Translations under genes and position numbers: made by a program
The notes under the pieces: generated by a model
What the model was told of the DNA's origin: nothing
Databases searched by the model: none
The model's input: only the letters and a program-made list of their open reading frames with translations
Source of the DNA: Cyanophora paradoxa
Taxonomy: Eukaryota; Glaucocystophyceae; Cyanophorales; Cyanophoraceae
Reading direction: 5' to 3'
Assembly (NCBI GenBank): GCA_004431415.1
Contig: QPMI01000444.1
Span: 186,001 to 250,000, forward strand
Length of the DNA stretch: 64,000 nt
Part shown: one piece after another, positions 46,209 through 57,489 of the stretch
Position numbering within the stretch: the stretch's first letter is position 1
How the letters are laid out: each line of letters starts with the position of its first letter

Positions 46209-47255
46209 ATCTACTAAATATTCACCATCTGCTAATTTTAAAGTGGCAGTTTTAAAAATTGGCGATGTACTAATTATTTTCCTGTACTAAATTAACTATA
46301 GCTAGTTCTACGTATACAGTATAAAGTGGCAGTTTTTTTCCTGTACTAGTAACGCGGTACCGGGGTATACCAAATTAACGCGCCAAAATCCGGTCTCACC
46401 GCGTTAATTAATTGGTTTCCGCTATAATATTAATTCTCTTCTGCGAAGTCGCCTTATAACTTTAAAGTACCCCCCACAAATACCGCCCAAAACAACCGCG
46501 TTAATTTGGTAGCGCGGTATTAATTTTGCTCAACGGAGGGCGAGATTTGACACAGCGGTACTAGTATACGTAGCCAGCTGCAGCCTGCAGCCTGCAGCCT
46601 GCAGGGCCCGGCCCAGGGGGCCAGGGGCGCCGGCGTAGCCTAGTAGCGCTGCGGCCTGCAGGGGCCGGCGCCAGACGGCCCGGCCGCTGAGCCTGCCCGG
46701 CCCTGCCGGCGCCAGCTAGGACGTCGATCGCGACATTGCAAAAAATTGTGACTCTCGAATTTGTGAGTCATATACGCGATCCGGAATCTTGAAGTTTTAA
46801 TTAAATATAATCACGAATTTTCGGCGCGTTAACGTTTCATGATCAGAACCCAGATCTAGATTCTAGATTCAATTGTTCGACCTTGTAAATGGCCATGGCC
46901 ATGGGTGCACAATCAATTCTGAACGCTCGCGTGTCTCAGACATGAATAACTCTGTTTCAGTTTTGAGAGACTTGGATTTCGAAGCGGTAAACCTGCAATT
47001 GCAAGTTCCCCGCAATAAAAAAAGCATAGCCCTAGCGATTGAATTTCGAGTGACTCGACGTCTCACTCAAGATGACAGGATGACGGCTCTCGGGGAATTC
47101 GACTCGGCGTGCGAACCGTTGAACCCGGCTTCCGAATCGAAGTTCGATTCGGCCCGAGTCGGGTAGGTCACACTCCTGACACACCGTAGGTGACCGTAGG
47201 TCCCGGTAGGAAATCGTGCCGCAGTGCGACGTACGCGTAGCTATAGCTATAGCTA

Positions 47256-47470
47256 CTGTAGGAATGCTTTTTTAGCCGATGTTTTAAATTGCCGTAAATT
47301 GCCGAGAGGCCGAATTCGGCAATTTATCATCACGGCAATTGCTTGGGGGGTAGAAATTTTCCTAGACCGCCATAGAGCAGACTCTGGATTCGGCAATTTA
47401 TCGCCACGGCAATTCCGGTTTTGGTCGAATTCGGCAATTTAACTACGCGGCAATTTAAGCATTCCTACAG
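47256..47470. mobile_element. 215-bp MITE-like element, TA target site
   Basis: Perfect 14-bp terminal inverted repeats CTGTAGGAATGCTT (47256-47269) and AAGCATTCCTACAG (47457-47470), flanked on both sides by TA (47254-47255, 47471-47472), the duplication expected for Tc1/mariner-type elements. The inside has no coding sequence. It carries three copies of a hairpin-forming unit of the type TCGGCAATTTA...CGGCAATT. A non-autonomous transposon is the best reading; the class is inferred from the TA duplication only. Confidence 0.7.
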
Positions 47471-47512
47471 TATACTATAGTATATATAGCCTCCGTAGCC
47501 TAGTAGGATAGA

Positions 47513-47590
47513 CTCGGAGTCGGGACTCGGGACTCGGGACTCCGGGGACTCCCGGGACTCTCGGGCCGGCGGGAGTCGGGAGTCTCGCGA
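47513..47590. repeat. GGGACTC-type microsatellite
   Basis: Irregular repeats of GGGACTC and GGAGTC, sense and reversed, following directly after the MITE-like element. Confidence 0.7.
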
Positions 47591-48149
47591 TCGACGCGCG
47601 AGTCCGCCTGCCCGGGCCGGCGGCCGGCAAACCAGAATCATTGAATGCCGCCGCCGCGCGCCGCCGACTCGGCGACTCGCCCGTGGACTCGAATAGTACT
47701 CGCAGCTCGGGAGTCGCGATCGGGAGTCGGGATTCGACGTGCACGTGGCCCAGTGGACGTCGTGGAGTCGGGCCCCGGCCGCCCGCCGCGGCGCCGCCCG
47801 GGGCCCGGGGCCGGACCGTACGTCGGATCCGGAAATTGGACCGGAATCCGGCCCATTACTGGAAGTCGGGAAATATTTAGTATACTGGATCTTAATTTAT
47901 AGTACCAAAGTTTTCAAGTTTGAGGCCCGGCCCAACTACTAAAGTTTGCTGTAGTGTGCGAGGGGGCTCCCGGACGCTCCAACATGATCTTGATCTAGAC
48001 CCCCTAGCGCGCGCCGCGCCCACCCCCTTAAGCTCTAAAGGCCGCTACTAAAGCGCTCCGCGCGGCCAACTCTTAATTATTTTCAGCCTACTAAACCGAC
48101 CGAACCCCGGGATTACTAATTATTTTGGGGTCGTAAACATTACCCGAAT

Positions 48150-48240
48150 TACACACGCGCCCGCGGCGGCACGCGCGCGCGCGAACGTTGACCTCGCACG
48201 CGCGCGCGCGCGACGCGGCCGCGCGCGCGTCGACGTCCGG
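48150..48240. repeat. alternating CG-rich tract
   Basis: Long stretches of alternating C and G (CGCGCGCGCG and similar) broken by GAACGTTGACCTCG. Potential Z-DNA. No coding signal. Confidence 0.75.
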
Positions 48241-48350
48241 CGCAGCAGCAAGGACTCACTTCAGGCTTGCACTGCGGCAGCAAGTACTAGTTGCAGGCTA
48301 ACTTTAATTTAGTAAGTTGCAGCTTCACTGTCTTCACAGGCCGGAGCACA

Positions 48351-48869
48351 CTCAGGGATGGGAAAATTTTTGGGGGTCCCCCGAGGGTCCAAAACTTTTT
48401 GCAAAAATTTTTGCCTTGTATGTGAAATTTTTGCGAAATTTTTAGAAAAGTTTTGCCCCGAAAGAATCGAAACCATCGTCTAAAGTGCTTCAAATCGCGT
48501 TCAAACACGTCTAAAACATTGTTTAACTCATGTTTATCGATAGCAGGCTTGCGAGAGCTGCTATCTGCACATGAAATCCGCCTGCTCGTGTTTCAAGGCC
48601 AAGTACCCCCCTCCCCAACAGGAGCCAGAAGCTCAAGAACTCGCCTTCCACGCTCAGAATAGCCTCAGATTGCCTTCTATGTCGTTTATATCTTCATTTA
48701 ACATCGCCTGAGCCGCCGCAACCGATATATTTCGGAGGATGAGGGGGGGTGGGGTGCAAAACTTTTCCAAAAATTTTGGAGGGCCGAAACGGGGACCAAA
48801 AATTTTCTGAAAAGTTTTGCAAAAATGTTTGCATTCTTTTTCCAAAATTTTTGGGCGGCGAACCCTGAG
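48351..48869. mobile_element. 519-bp TIR element with CACA target duplication
   Basis: The ends are CTCAGGG (48351-48357) and its complement CCCTGAG (48863-48869). Imperfect extended inverted arms are rich in AAAATTTTTGG and CAAAACTTTT motifs. The four bases CACA flank both sides (48347-48350 and 48870-48873), consistent with a target-site duplication. The inside is non-coding except for a short open frame (48453-48662) without a recognised domain. It is most likely a foldback or MITE-type non-autonomous element; the superfamily is unknown. Confidence 0.55.
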
Positions 48870-49280
48870 CACACTACCGTGAATGCCGTGTGTTGAATGC
48901 CGTGTATTCGTGTTTTCGAGTACGTAAACGGTACAGTCCCACGTATACGTATAGACGGTAAAGTTCGTCGTATACCACTACTCAGGCTGTAGTCTGCTAG
49001 GCTGTACTACTCTGTAGTATACCCGGACTACCGTACGCGTACGTACTATAGCTACGGCGTACGCCGCGGTACGCGTACACCCAGTGTCACCCACGCGTCA
49101 GCTGCAGCAGGCGGACAGCAGCTCGTATCGGAACTTCGGAAGGAGCTCGAGTTCGACAGAAGGACTTCCGTTAAGATCGCGTCGTACGCGTTGCAATTCA
49201 CCGGAAGCTGTAGCGAAAGCCGCTGAGCCGGTGCGGCGGTGCTCTCCAGCAAACTTGAAAATTCGTCCCCGCAGCTGTTT

Positions 49281-50920
49281 ATGATCATGGATATCGGTTC
49301 TGAGCAATTCCGTGCGCCGCCTGGCTTCTCGAAGCCCCAGATGATCATGAGCGCAAGCGGCTATCCGTCGCCCTGTTCACTTTTGCAGCCTTTGCACGTG
49401 CCGGGCCCGTTCAGCCGTGGCTGTGCATCGCTACCAGCCGCGGCGGCAGTCGTTGGAGCCCCTGGTCAGGGGCAGCCTGCACTCTTCCCAAGCCCCGATC
49501 ACCCGCTTGCTGCCCTCTCCCACCTGCACGGCCACAACTTCGGTGACTTGCAAGCGCAATTGCAGTTCATGTTCAACGCCTTCGAGGATGGCGTGCAGGC
49601 TTACGGTATGCAACATCTGTTTTGGACTCTGTGCATTTGCGCTCCCCGCGAACATCGTATGCTCACATGTGCGGGCCCCTATTTTTGGCAGGCTTCAACA
49701 CGTGCGCGCCGATGAACCTGTTTCTACAGCTGAGCGCCGCGACGTGCGCCGATGCATTTGGCGCGACGCTCCGCAATCCTCTGCAACTCCGGACCCTGAA
49801 TCCTTCGCACGATGATCACGAGCCCCTCGGCGCGGGCGGGTCTGAGCCCATCGCGAGCCCCGTCGCTTCGTGCAGCGCCTCTACTGCCGGGTCGGCGTGC
49901 ACGCCCCGCCCCCGCTCGGACAGCGCCTCGAGCTCGTCGCGGCCCTCCTCGCCGGATCACGAGACCGCCGGCGCCGGCGCCGTGTCGCCGCAGTCTCCGC
50001 GGCAGGCCCGCTCGAAGGGCAGCGCCAGCGTATTCACGTTCGACGCGGCTCACATCCGTGCACACACGCGCGCCGTGTCGACGTCGACCTCGTCCATGGC
50101 CGGCTCCGGATCCGGCGCAGTCAAACCGGACACCGGTGTCTGCAAGGAGGGCGCCTCCAACAACGATGTCGATCGCGACGTCGACGCGGCCGAGGCGAGT
50201 CGCGCTGAGATCAAGGCGGAGAACGCGGTGGCGTCGGAGAGGGGCTGGACGACTGACGTCCCCGCCCGAATCCTCCCGAGGATCAGCCGCTACTTCTCCC
50301 TGCCCACCGAGGAGGCCGCCAAGGCCCTCGGCCTCTCCGGCACCACGGTGCGCCGAATTTCGAGTTGCATCGTTCCTGCAATGTGCCCGGTCGCGTGACC
50401 GCGTGCCGAATTTCGCAGATGAAGCGGATTTGCAGGCGTTGCGGGGTATGCTTTCAAGATTTCAATTCGAGTGTAATTATATGCCGTGTGGTAACGGAAT
50501 TTCGAAGGTAAAGCGCTGGCCCTTCCGCAAGTTCAACTCGCTGCGGAGGTGGGCCGCGGTGGTGAAGGGGCTGGCGAGCCTGCAGGCGCCGGCGGGCGCG
50601 GGGCCGGCGGCGCTGGAGGAGGGCGACCGCCACCTCCTCCGCATCATCGACAGCCGCCTGAAGCTCATCCAGGAGCGGCCCAACGAGGGCATCGACGACG
50701 GTGACTGCCCATTTCCCGTGTATTTCTCGGGTCCTCCCAATGGGTCTAGAGTTCGATTCGAAGTGCGAAATCCTTTTCTGAAACCGTTTCAGTCGTCCAG
50801 ATCCTGCGGGCCGAGCTGTCCAAGAGGGCGGGCTCCGGGTTCGCCGAGCGTTTCGCCAGCAGGGAATCACAGCGCAAGGCCGAGCGCATCTTCGCCGACG
50901 CCGGCATCAGGATGCAGTGA
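49281..50920 (+). CDS. RWP-RK domain transcription factor
   Basis: RWP-RK proteins (NIN-like and minus-dominance types in plants and algae) bind DNA and control nitrogen response or gamete programmes. Splicing three exons assembles the domain: PRISRYFSLPTEEAAKALGL, SGTT, MKRICRRCG, then VKRWPFRKFNSLRR, containing the RWPxRK signature. The two introns inside the domain are GTGCGCCGAATT...TTTCGCAG and GTATGCTTTC...TTTCGAAG. Upstream, exon 1 (MIMDIGSEQFRAPPGFSKPQ, ATG 49281) and a Ser-rich exon (FNTCAPMNLFLQLSAAT onward) carry no recognised GAF or PB1 domain. Downstream, HLLRIIDSRLKLIQERPNEG and FAERFASRESQRKAERIFAD form probable helices before TGA at 50918-50920. A second in-frame ATG is at 49287. 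It is nuclear by inference and sits alone between two gene-poor regions. Confidence 0.93.
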
Positions 50921-52866
50921 GACGCCGATCGCGACTCGGCGGCATCGACGTCGCACGCAACCGGTGAGAGCGCGCTAATTATAAGTGCCCGCTAATGTGT
51001 TGCTTTTAAACCCATTTGCTGCCGCGCGCTGGACGCTGGCACGTCGCGTTATTTCACTGATATGCAAGCCGCTGCAGATCTAGATCCTTTTCGGAGTCCG
51101 ATTCAGTTTGGTGCACCGGATCCGGAATGTCGAACTTGCACTACATACGAAGCTATCAATCATGCACTGCGACAGCTTCGATCCTCCATTCTTCTTTCTT
51201 TTTCTACTGTGAATTTGCGCACGTCATAGTGCACGGACAATGACTCAGTAACATCGAGGCGTCTAGATTTCTATACGTTACCGTTATATACCTTCATTTC
51301 CCGAGGCCTGCGAGACCCCAATTTTGTAAGGGTTGTCAGGATGTGCTTCGGGGGGTAGAAATGTACAGTGCAGAACCTCACTGACTCAATGTGGACCAGA
51401 TAGAGCTATAGATCTAGATTATCGTAGTTTCTACCACCCAGATTATGAGGGCTATAGGTTCTTGATCATGAGCTGCAGCTGGCGGGGAGGCTCAATTTCA
51501 TTTTCAGATATGCATTGTCGATGTAGCTAGCTAGCCGTGGGATCTTTCCGAGTTCGTACGATATCTAGTGCATATACTGCAGCTATCATGGAGACGATAT
51601 TCATTTGCAGGCATCATGAATCATCGGATCGACAGCTTTACGTAGTTAGGATGCTCATCGTGGAATGAGGGGTATCGATCAATGTAGCGCAGTGGAGGTC
51701 GTCATCATTCGCAATCGTTCCACTAGGTTGAGGTCATATATCTAGTGCATGTCAGTGAATCGAATCGCTCAGTTTTGTAACTGTTTATCTACATGCATAC
51801 AAAATATCTATAGCTAGATCTACGATCATGCATATGAGCTCGGGAGCACGATCGATCGCGAGTGGCTATATATGGAGCTGCCGTTCAACGGTTGTCCTTC
51901 TTACGCGCATCTACGTAGGTACATACATATACTACTACACGGTACGCGTGTCAATGTCCGCTCTCATGATCAATGTCCCCACCCACACATGTACAAACCA
52001 TTGAGCAGGGATCCCGGAGCAATTTGATTCCCAAATGCACCTTGGCGAGATTGCACTTACTGGGCAACTGTTTCTTTTCCAGCCCCTAGCTATAGTTTAG
52101 GTTCGAAATTCAGGGGTCCCCCCATCGGCCCCTCAAATATAATCTCACATGTACAGGGGTCCCCACCCACACACACCGTACGCGTTGGGCAAAGAAATCG
52201 ATCATCGGATATCGATCGATATCGATATCTTGGATTGTCGATTGACACGCCATGCGAGAGCACGGAATTTCGCACGGACACGCGCTGAATGGTGGGCCGC
52301 CGCCTGGGCCGGGGGTATCAACGTCGCCATATGCATCGACCTGATTGCAGTTGGATGATGTGTAAGGTGCGAATAAAATGCGACGTCAACGCCTCATGAT
52401 AAGGGCTGGAATTTTAAACGTAACTTGGATCCAGATCTAGAATTCGAAGAAAATCCGATCGATCATGTATCGCGACTTCGAGCTCGAGGCTCAATCATAT
52501 GCAAATTGTACTACGGTAATCACTGAGTGTGTAATATGACTCTACTTTGCGATGAAAGCTCTCAGATTTCAAGTTTAATTTAACGTGTGATGTACATGTC
52601 GTGTGACGGCGCCGGCGGCGCCGGCGGCGGCGCCGATTGCGAGTCAAGTGATCATATGCATGATGTTGAACTAGCTATAGGAATATTAATATGTCTTGCT
52701 CTGCCGGCCAGCTTCAAGCTGAAGAGCATTCGAGTTGTCATCAAAGCATCAAAATCACCGTGATCGGCCGAATGCAAGCCGCGCGCGGCCACGGATGGTT
52801 TAAAATTAAATTTCCTTCCGTTCTAGATCTCTCGATCGCGAGCACGGCGGGCGATCGCGATGCGCA
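50921..52866. other. gene-poor AT-rich region
   Basis: About 1.95 kb without a supported gene, rich in GATC, CGAT and TATA palindromes. A CCCCACCCACACA string near 51975 recurs near 52158. GGCGCC repeats occur at about 52606-52632. It separates the RWP-RK gene from the 3' end of the FANCI gene. Confidence 0.5.
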
Positions 52867-55373
52867 TCAGGCGGGGGCCGGCGGGGCCGGGGCGGGGGCG
52901 CCCTCGCCCTCCGCCTCCAGCTCGTCGGCGGGGACGACGAAGTCGTCGAGGTCGGCGTAGCTGTCGAGCCCGTCCTCCGCCCCCAGGTTCCGGTCCACGA
53001 ACGCGTTCCGGCTCCGCAGCCGCCGCGACGTCCCGGGGCCCCGCCCCCGCCCCCGCCCCCGCTTCGTCTCCGCCTCCTCCTCCACCGATTCCTCCGACTC
53101 CTCCTCCTCCTCCCCCTCCTCTTCGTCCTCTTCCTCATCCTCCTCATCCTCCTCCTCGCCGTCGCCGCTGGCCACGGGGCTCGGCGGGCGCGACGAAGGG
53201 CCCTCGGGGCCCTCCCCGCCCCGCCCAGCGCCCCCGGGGGAGGGCGGGCCCCCTAGGCCTCCAGGGCGCGCCCCGGCCGCCCTGCGCGCGCCCTGAGGCC
53301 TCCGCGCGGCGGCCGCGGGCGGGGCGGAGCGGACGCACGGTTCCTGCGGCGGGGCGCCCTCGCGCAGCGGCCCGGGCAAGCCCGCGCGGCCGCAAGGGGC
53401 GCCCGGGGCGCCCCCTCCCCGCCGCGCGCGCTTCGCGGCGCGGCCGGCGGGGGCGGGGAGGCGGCGGGGGCGGGGGCGGGGGCCGGCTCGGGGCCGGCGG
53501 CGGCCTCGAGGGCGGCGGCGAGGCGGGCGAGGAGGGCCCCGAGAGGCCCTCGGCCGGCGGCAGGCGGCGGCGGGCGCCGCGGCGGGGCCCGGGCGGCGCG
53601 AGCGGTCCGCGGCGGGCGGCGGCGGCGAGGGCGCCGAAGGCGGCGCCGGCGCGCTGGAGGGCCGCCGCGAGCGCCGCGTACCGGCGCGCCCCGCCGGGCC
53701 GCCCCGGCTCCACTCGGCCCACTCGCGCCAGAGGGGCGCGGCGGCGGCGAGGGCCGGCAGGTCGCGCCCCGCGAGGGCCTCCGCCCGCGCCAGGCCGGGC
53801 CCGCCGGGCGCCGGGCGCCCCGCGAGGAGCGCGGCGAGGGCGGCGGCGGCGCGGGCGGCCCACGCGGCGGTGCAGCGGACGAGGAGGCCCAGCCGGCCCA
53901 CCACGGGCGCCGCCCCCGAGCGGCCCCGCCCCGCCGGCCCCAGGAGCGCGGGGGAGGCGGCGGCGACGGCGCGGGCGGCGGCGGAGGCGGCGGGGGAAAA
54001 GGGGGCGAGCGGAGAGAGGGCGGGGGCGGCGCGGGCGAGGAGCGCGTCGGCGGCGGCGGCGTGCACGGCGCGGCACACGGCCTCGGACTCCAGCACGAGG
54101 GGCAGGTGGCCCGGGCCCCGGAAGCTCGGCCCCGCCGCCCGCAGCGGGCGCCCCGCGGCGGCGGCGGCGGCCTCGCCGGCCATGGCGAGGGCGCGCGGCA
54201 GGGGCGCCGCGTGCCGCGCCGCGAAGCGGACGACCTCGGCCGCCAGCGCCGGCTGCGGGATGGGGAACTCGCAGGCCAGCTGCCACACCGCCTCCGCCGC
54301 CGCCGCCGCCGGCCCCCGCCGCGCCTCCGGGGCCGCCCCGGGGCGCGCCTCCTCCTCGCCCTCGTCCCGCTCGCCCTCCTCCTCCGGCGGGGCCGGCGGG
54401 GCGTCCCCGTCCTCCACCTTGACCTCCAGCGCCGGCGCCCCGCCCCCGCAGAGCACGCGCAGCAGCGCCATGTACCCCTCGAAGAGGCCTGCCGGCGCGG
54501 TGAGCTGCGGGGGGAGCGCGCCGGGGTGGGGCGGCGGGCGCGCTCTCGCTGAGGCCGGCGGCGAGGTCGGCGGTGAGCTGGGCGGCGAGGGGCGGGGCGA
54601 GGTGCGGGAGGCAGCCGCAGCGGCCGCCGGCGGCGGGGGCGCAGCGGCCCTCGAGCCCGTACAGCCCCTCGAGGCTGTGGAGGGCGAGCAGGGCGGCGGC
54701 GCAGGCGCCGGGGCGGGCGAGCGCGGCGGCGGCGCCCTGCAGCGCGGCCCCCCGCATGTCCTGGTAGCAGTCCCGGTCGGGGTCCTCCCCGGGGCGCGCC
54801 GGGGGCCGAGGGGTGGGGCGGGGCGAGGGCGGCGCGCGGGAGGGAGGCGAAGGGCGCCGCGTGGCTCGCGTCGTGGAGGAGGAAGAGGAGCGCGGCGGCG
54901 CGCTCGGCGGTGAGGTCGGGCACGAGGGGCGGCGCCCCGCGCGGGCGGCGGCGAGGAGCGCGGGGGCCTCCTCGCCGGCGGCGAAGTCGCGGAGGGCGGA
55001 GGCGGCGACGAGGGCGGCGCGGACGGAGGGGGCGGGTCGGCGGCCGCCTCCTCGGGCGAGGGGGGGCGGACGAGGGCGTGCCAGAAGTGCGTGAGCAGCG
55101 CGTACGCGAGGTCCGCGCCGTACAGAGACGCCTCGCCGCCGCTGGCGGGGGCGGCAGGGGCGGGGGCGGGGGCGGGGCGGGGCCGCGGCGGAGGAGGAGG
55201 CAGGCGTGGAGCTCGGCGAGGGGCCGGGCGGGGTGGCCCAGCGCGGCGTCCAGCTCAGGCTCCTCGCTCGCCGCGTCCAGCAGCGCCTCCACCGCCGGCA
55301 CCAGCGCCCGCGCCCCCGCCGAGGCGCCCCCGGGGCCCCGCCAGCGCCCCCGCGACCGCCCCGGGCTGAGGAG

Positions 55374-55408
<35 letters not shown>

Positions 55409-57420
55409 GGCCGGCACCGCCCTCCAGGCGCCAGAGGCGGGCGGCGAGGGCGACGGCCGGCCCGGGGCGCTCGCCGGCGGGGCCGGCGCAGGGGCCGAGG
55501 CGGAGGGTGGCGGGGTCCGGGGCGAGGGCGGCGAGGCGCGGGGCGACGAGGGCCGCGAGGGCGGCTACGACGGGCGGCGGGGCCGGCGGCTCCAGCGGCG
55601 CCGCCGCGAGCGCCGCCTCGTAGACGGCCTCGCGCAGGGGCCCGGGGGCCCCGGGAGGAGCGAGGCGAGGGCGGCGGCCGCGGCCGCGGGGCGGGGCCCT
55701 CGCCGCCGCGCGCGGCGAGCAGAGAGACGAGGCCGGCGGCGGCGGCGGCGGCGCGCGCCCCGTGCGGCGCCGGGCGGCACGCGGCGAGGGCGGAGAGGGG
55801 CGCAACCTGCCGGCGGCGTCGGCGGGGCGAGCAGAAGGGAGGGCGGCCCCGGCGCGCACGAGGCCGCAGGCGAGGCGGGCGCCGGGCTCGCCGGGGCGGA
55901 GGCCGCCGCCGCCGCGAGGGCGGCGACGAGGGCCGGGGCGCAGGCGGCGGCGCCTGCGGGACGGTTCGGCCGAAGGGTGCGCGGGGCGGGGCGAACGTGC
56001 GCCTGCGCGGGCGCACCCGGGGAGGCGTCGAGGGCGCCGAAGAGGCGCGGCAGGCGCTCCTCGCACAGCAGCTCCCTGCGCGCCCAACGCCCTCAGAAAG
56101 CGGCCGGCGCGGGGCGGGGCGGGCGGGGCGGACGCGTCGGGGGGCAGGCGGGCGGAGAGGAGGCGCTGGAGGGCGCCGGCGAAGGGCGCCGCCTCGCCCG
56201 GCGAGGCGGCCTCCTCGAGGCCCGCGAGGCACCGGTCGAGGGCGGCGGCGGCGCCCAGGGGCCCGGCCGCCGCCGCCAGCAGCTCCGCGCCCCGCTCGCC
56301 CCCCACCCGCGCCGCCCCGCCCAGCAGCGCCTCGCCCCAGTGCTCCGCCCCCGGCTCCTCCGCCGCCGCGCGGAGGGCCCCAGCGGGGCCGCCGCGAGCG
56401 CCCGCGCGCAGCGGGCGGCGCCGTCGCCCGGCGCCTCGGCGGCGGGGCCCCAGCGGGCCTCGGAGCGGAGGAGCAGGAGGAGGAGGATGACGTCGACGGG
56501 CGCGGCGGCGGCGGCCGGCTCGGCGTGGGCGCCGGTGGGGCCGGCGGGGTCGAGGCGGCCGAGGAGGGCGGCGGCGAGCGGGGCGGGGAAGCGGAGGGAG
56601 AGCTCGCCGTAGACGGCCGCCCGCTCCGCGTCGGGCAGCAGCGCCAGCAGCTCCCGCAGCGCCTCCGCCAGCCCCGCTCCGGCCCCCGCCGAGAGGCGCC
56701 GCAGCAGGGCGCGGGCGGCGGCGGGGGCGTCGGGCGCGGGGGCGAGCCCGGGGCCTCGGGGTCCGGGGAGCGGCGGAGGGCCCGCACGGAGGCGGCGACG
56801 CGGCGCTCCAGGAGCTCGTGCTCGATCCCCCGCAGCGGCACCTGCGAGAGCGAGTCCAGCGCCGCCGCCAGCGCCGCCGCCGGCCACTCCCGCCCCAGCG
56901 CCGAGCGCAGGACGCCCGCCTCCTCATCGCCCTCCCCGCACGCCCTGTCGCGCTCCACGAGCGCCGGGAGCAGCTGCGCCATCGCTGCCGCCGCCCTCGG
57001 GCCCGCCGCCGGCCCGCCCAGAGGCTCCGACGCCGGCCGCCCGGTCCGCGCCCGCTTCGCAGGCGGAGGCCGGCCGAAGAGCGCATCGAGGAGCGTCGAG
57101 GCGGCCGGCAGCAGTGGCAGCGCGTACGCGCGCCCGTCGGCGGCGGCGTGCAGCTCGGGTAGGGCGCGCCGGGCCACCTTCGGGTGCACGGCGTCCGCCA
57201 CGAGGAGCCGCAAGGCGCTTTCCAGCGCCGCGGTCGAGGCCGAAGGGTCGTCCAGCAGCTCTGAGAGCAGCTCGCACGCCCGCTCCGGCTCCGCGCCGTC
57301 GCGCGCGGCCTCCTCCCACTCGCGCAGCCGGACCTCCCACCCGAGCGCGGCGCTGCGGTGCAGGCGTCAGCTACACACGACCCGCACTACGTGAGAGGCC
57401 CCGACGGACCCGGGCCGCAT
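52867..57420 (-). CDS. FANCI: FANCI homologue (Fanconi anaemia ID complex)
   Basis: FANCI pairs with FANCD2 to clamp DNA at interstrand crosslinks. The spliced chain is Ala/Leu-rich HEAT-like repeats of roughly the family's length. Correspondences to FANCI in order: ALPLLPAASTLLDAL; LGREWPAAALAAALDSLSQV followed by PLRGIEHELLERRV; HGARAAAAAAGLVSLLAARG in the position of the ubiquitination helix; PLREAVYEAALAAAP with ALAALVAPRLAALAPDPATL; and the C-terminal RLRSRNAFVDRNLGAEDGL then DSYADLDDFVVPAD. TGA at 52867-52869. Acidic Glu/Asp repeats precede the end. A Lys matching the usual monoubiquitination site is not visible in my alignment. Start at ATG 57420 requires a 24-nt first intron and is uncertain. 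Many frames are open because of extreme GC content, so internal exon edges are approximate. Confidence 0.72.
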
Positions 57421-57489
57421 GGCGGCAAGACGCCAGTGGGGGGAACCGATTTGAAGGGGGTAGACTGCAACTCGAAGCAAGCGCCGGCG
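57421..57489. promoter_or_regulatory. 69-bp divergent gap (FANCI / MFS transporter)
   Basis: Only 69 bp separate the two inferred start codons, so both promoters must overlap here or lie within the first exons and introns. It depends on the uncertain FANCI start. Confidence 0.3.

Larger units (their letters stand above)
44797..49280. other. gene-poor AT-richer region with transposon-like repeats
   Basis: About 4.5 kb with no supported gene. It holds a duplicated block (45948-46208), PstI-rich CCTGCAG repeats (about 46575-46605), a TIR element (47256-47470), GGGACTC repeats (about 47513-47590), a CG-rich alternating tract (about 48150-48240) and a second TIR element (48351-48869). Open frames at 45282-45824 and 46873-47166 lack any recognised domain. 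Confidence 0.6.

Noticed and set aside
46873-47166. 97-codon open frame
   Set aside because: Low GC, no recognised domain, next to transposon-like repeats; not supported.
47513-47590. GGGACTC repeats as a CRISPR-like array
   Set aside because: Units are 6-7 bp without unique spacers; a microsatellite in a eukaryotic genome.
53253-57086. Long Arg/Pro-rich minus-strand frame of 1277 codons
   Set aside because: Its composition is the typical shadow of GC-rich codons in the wrong frame; FANCI-like segments lie in the other frames.
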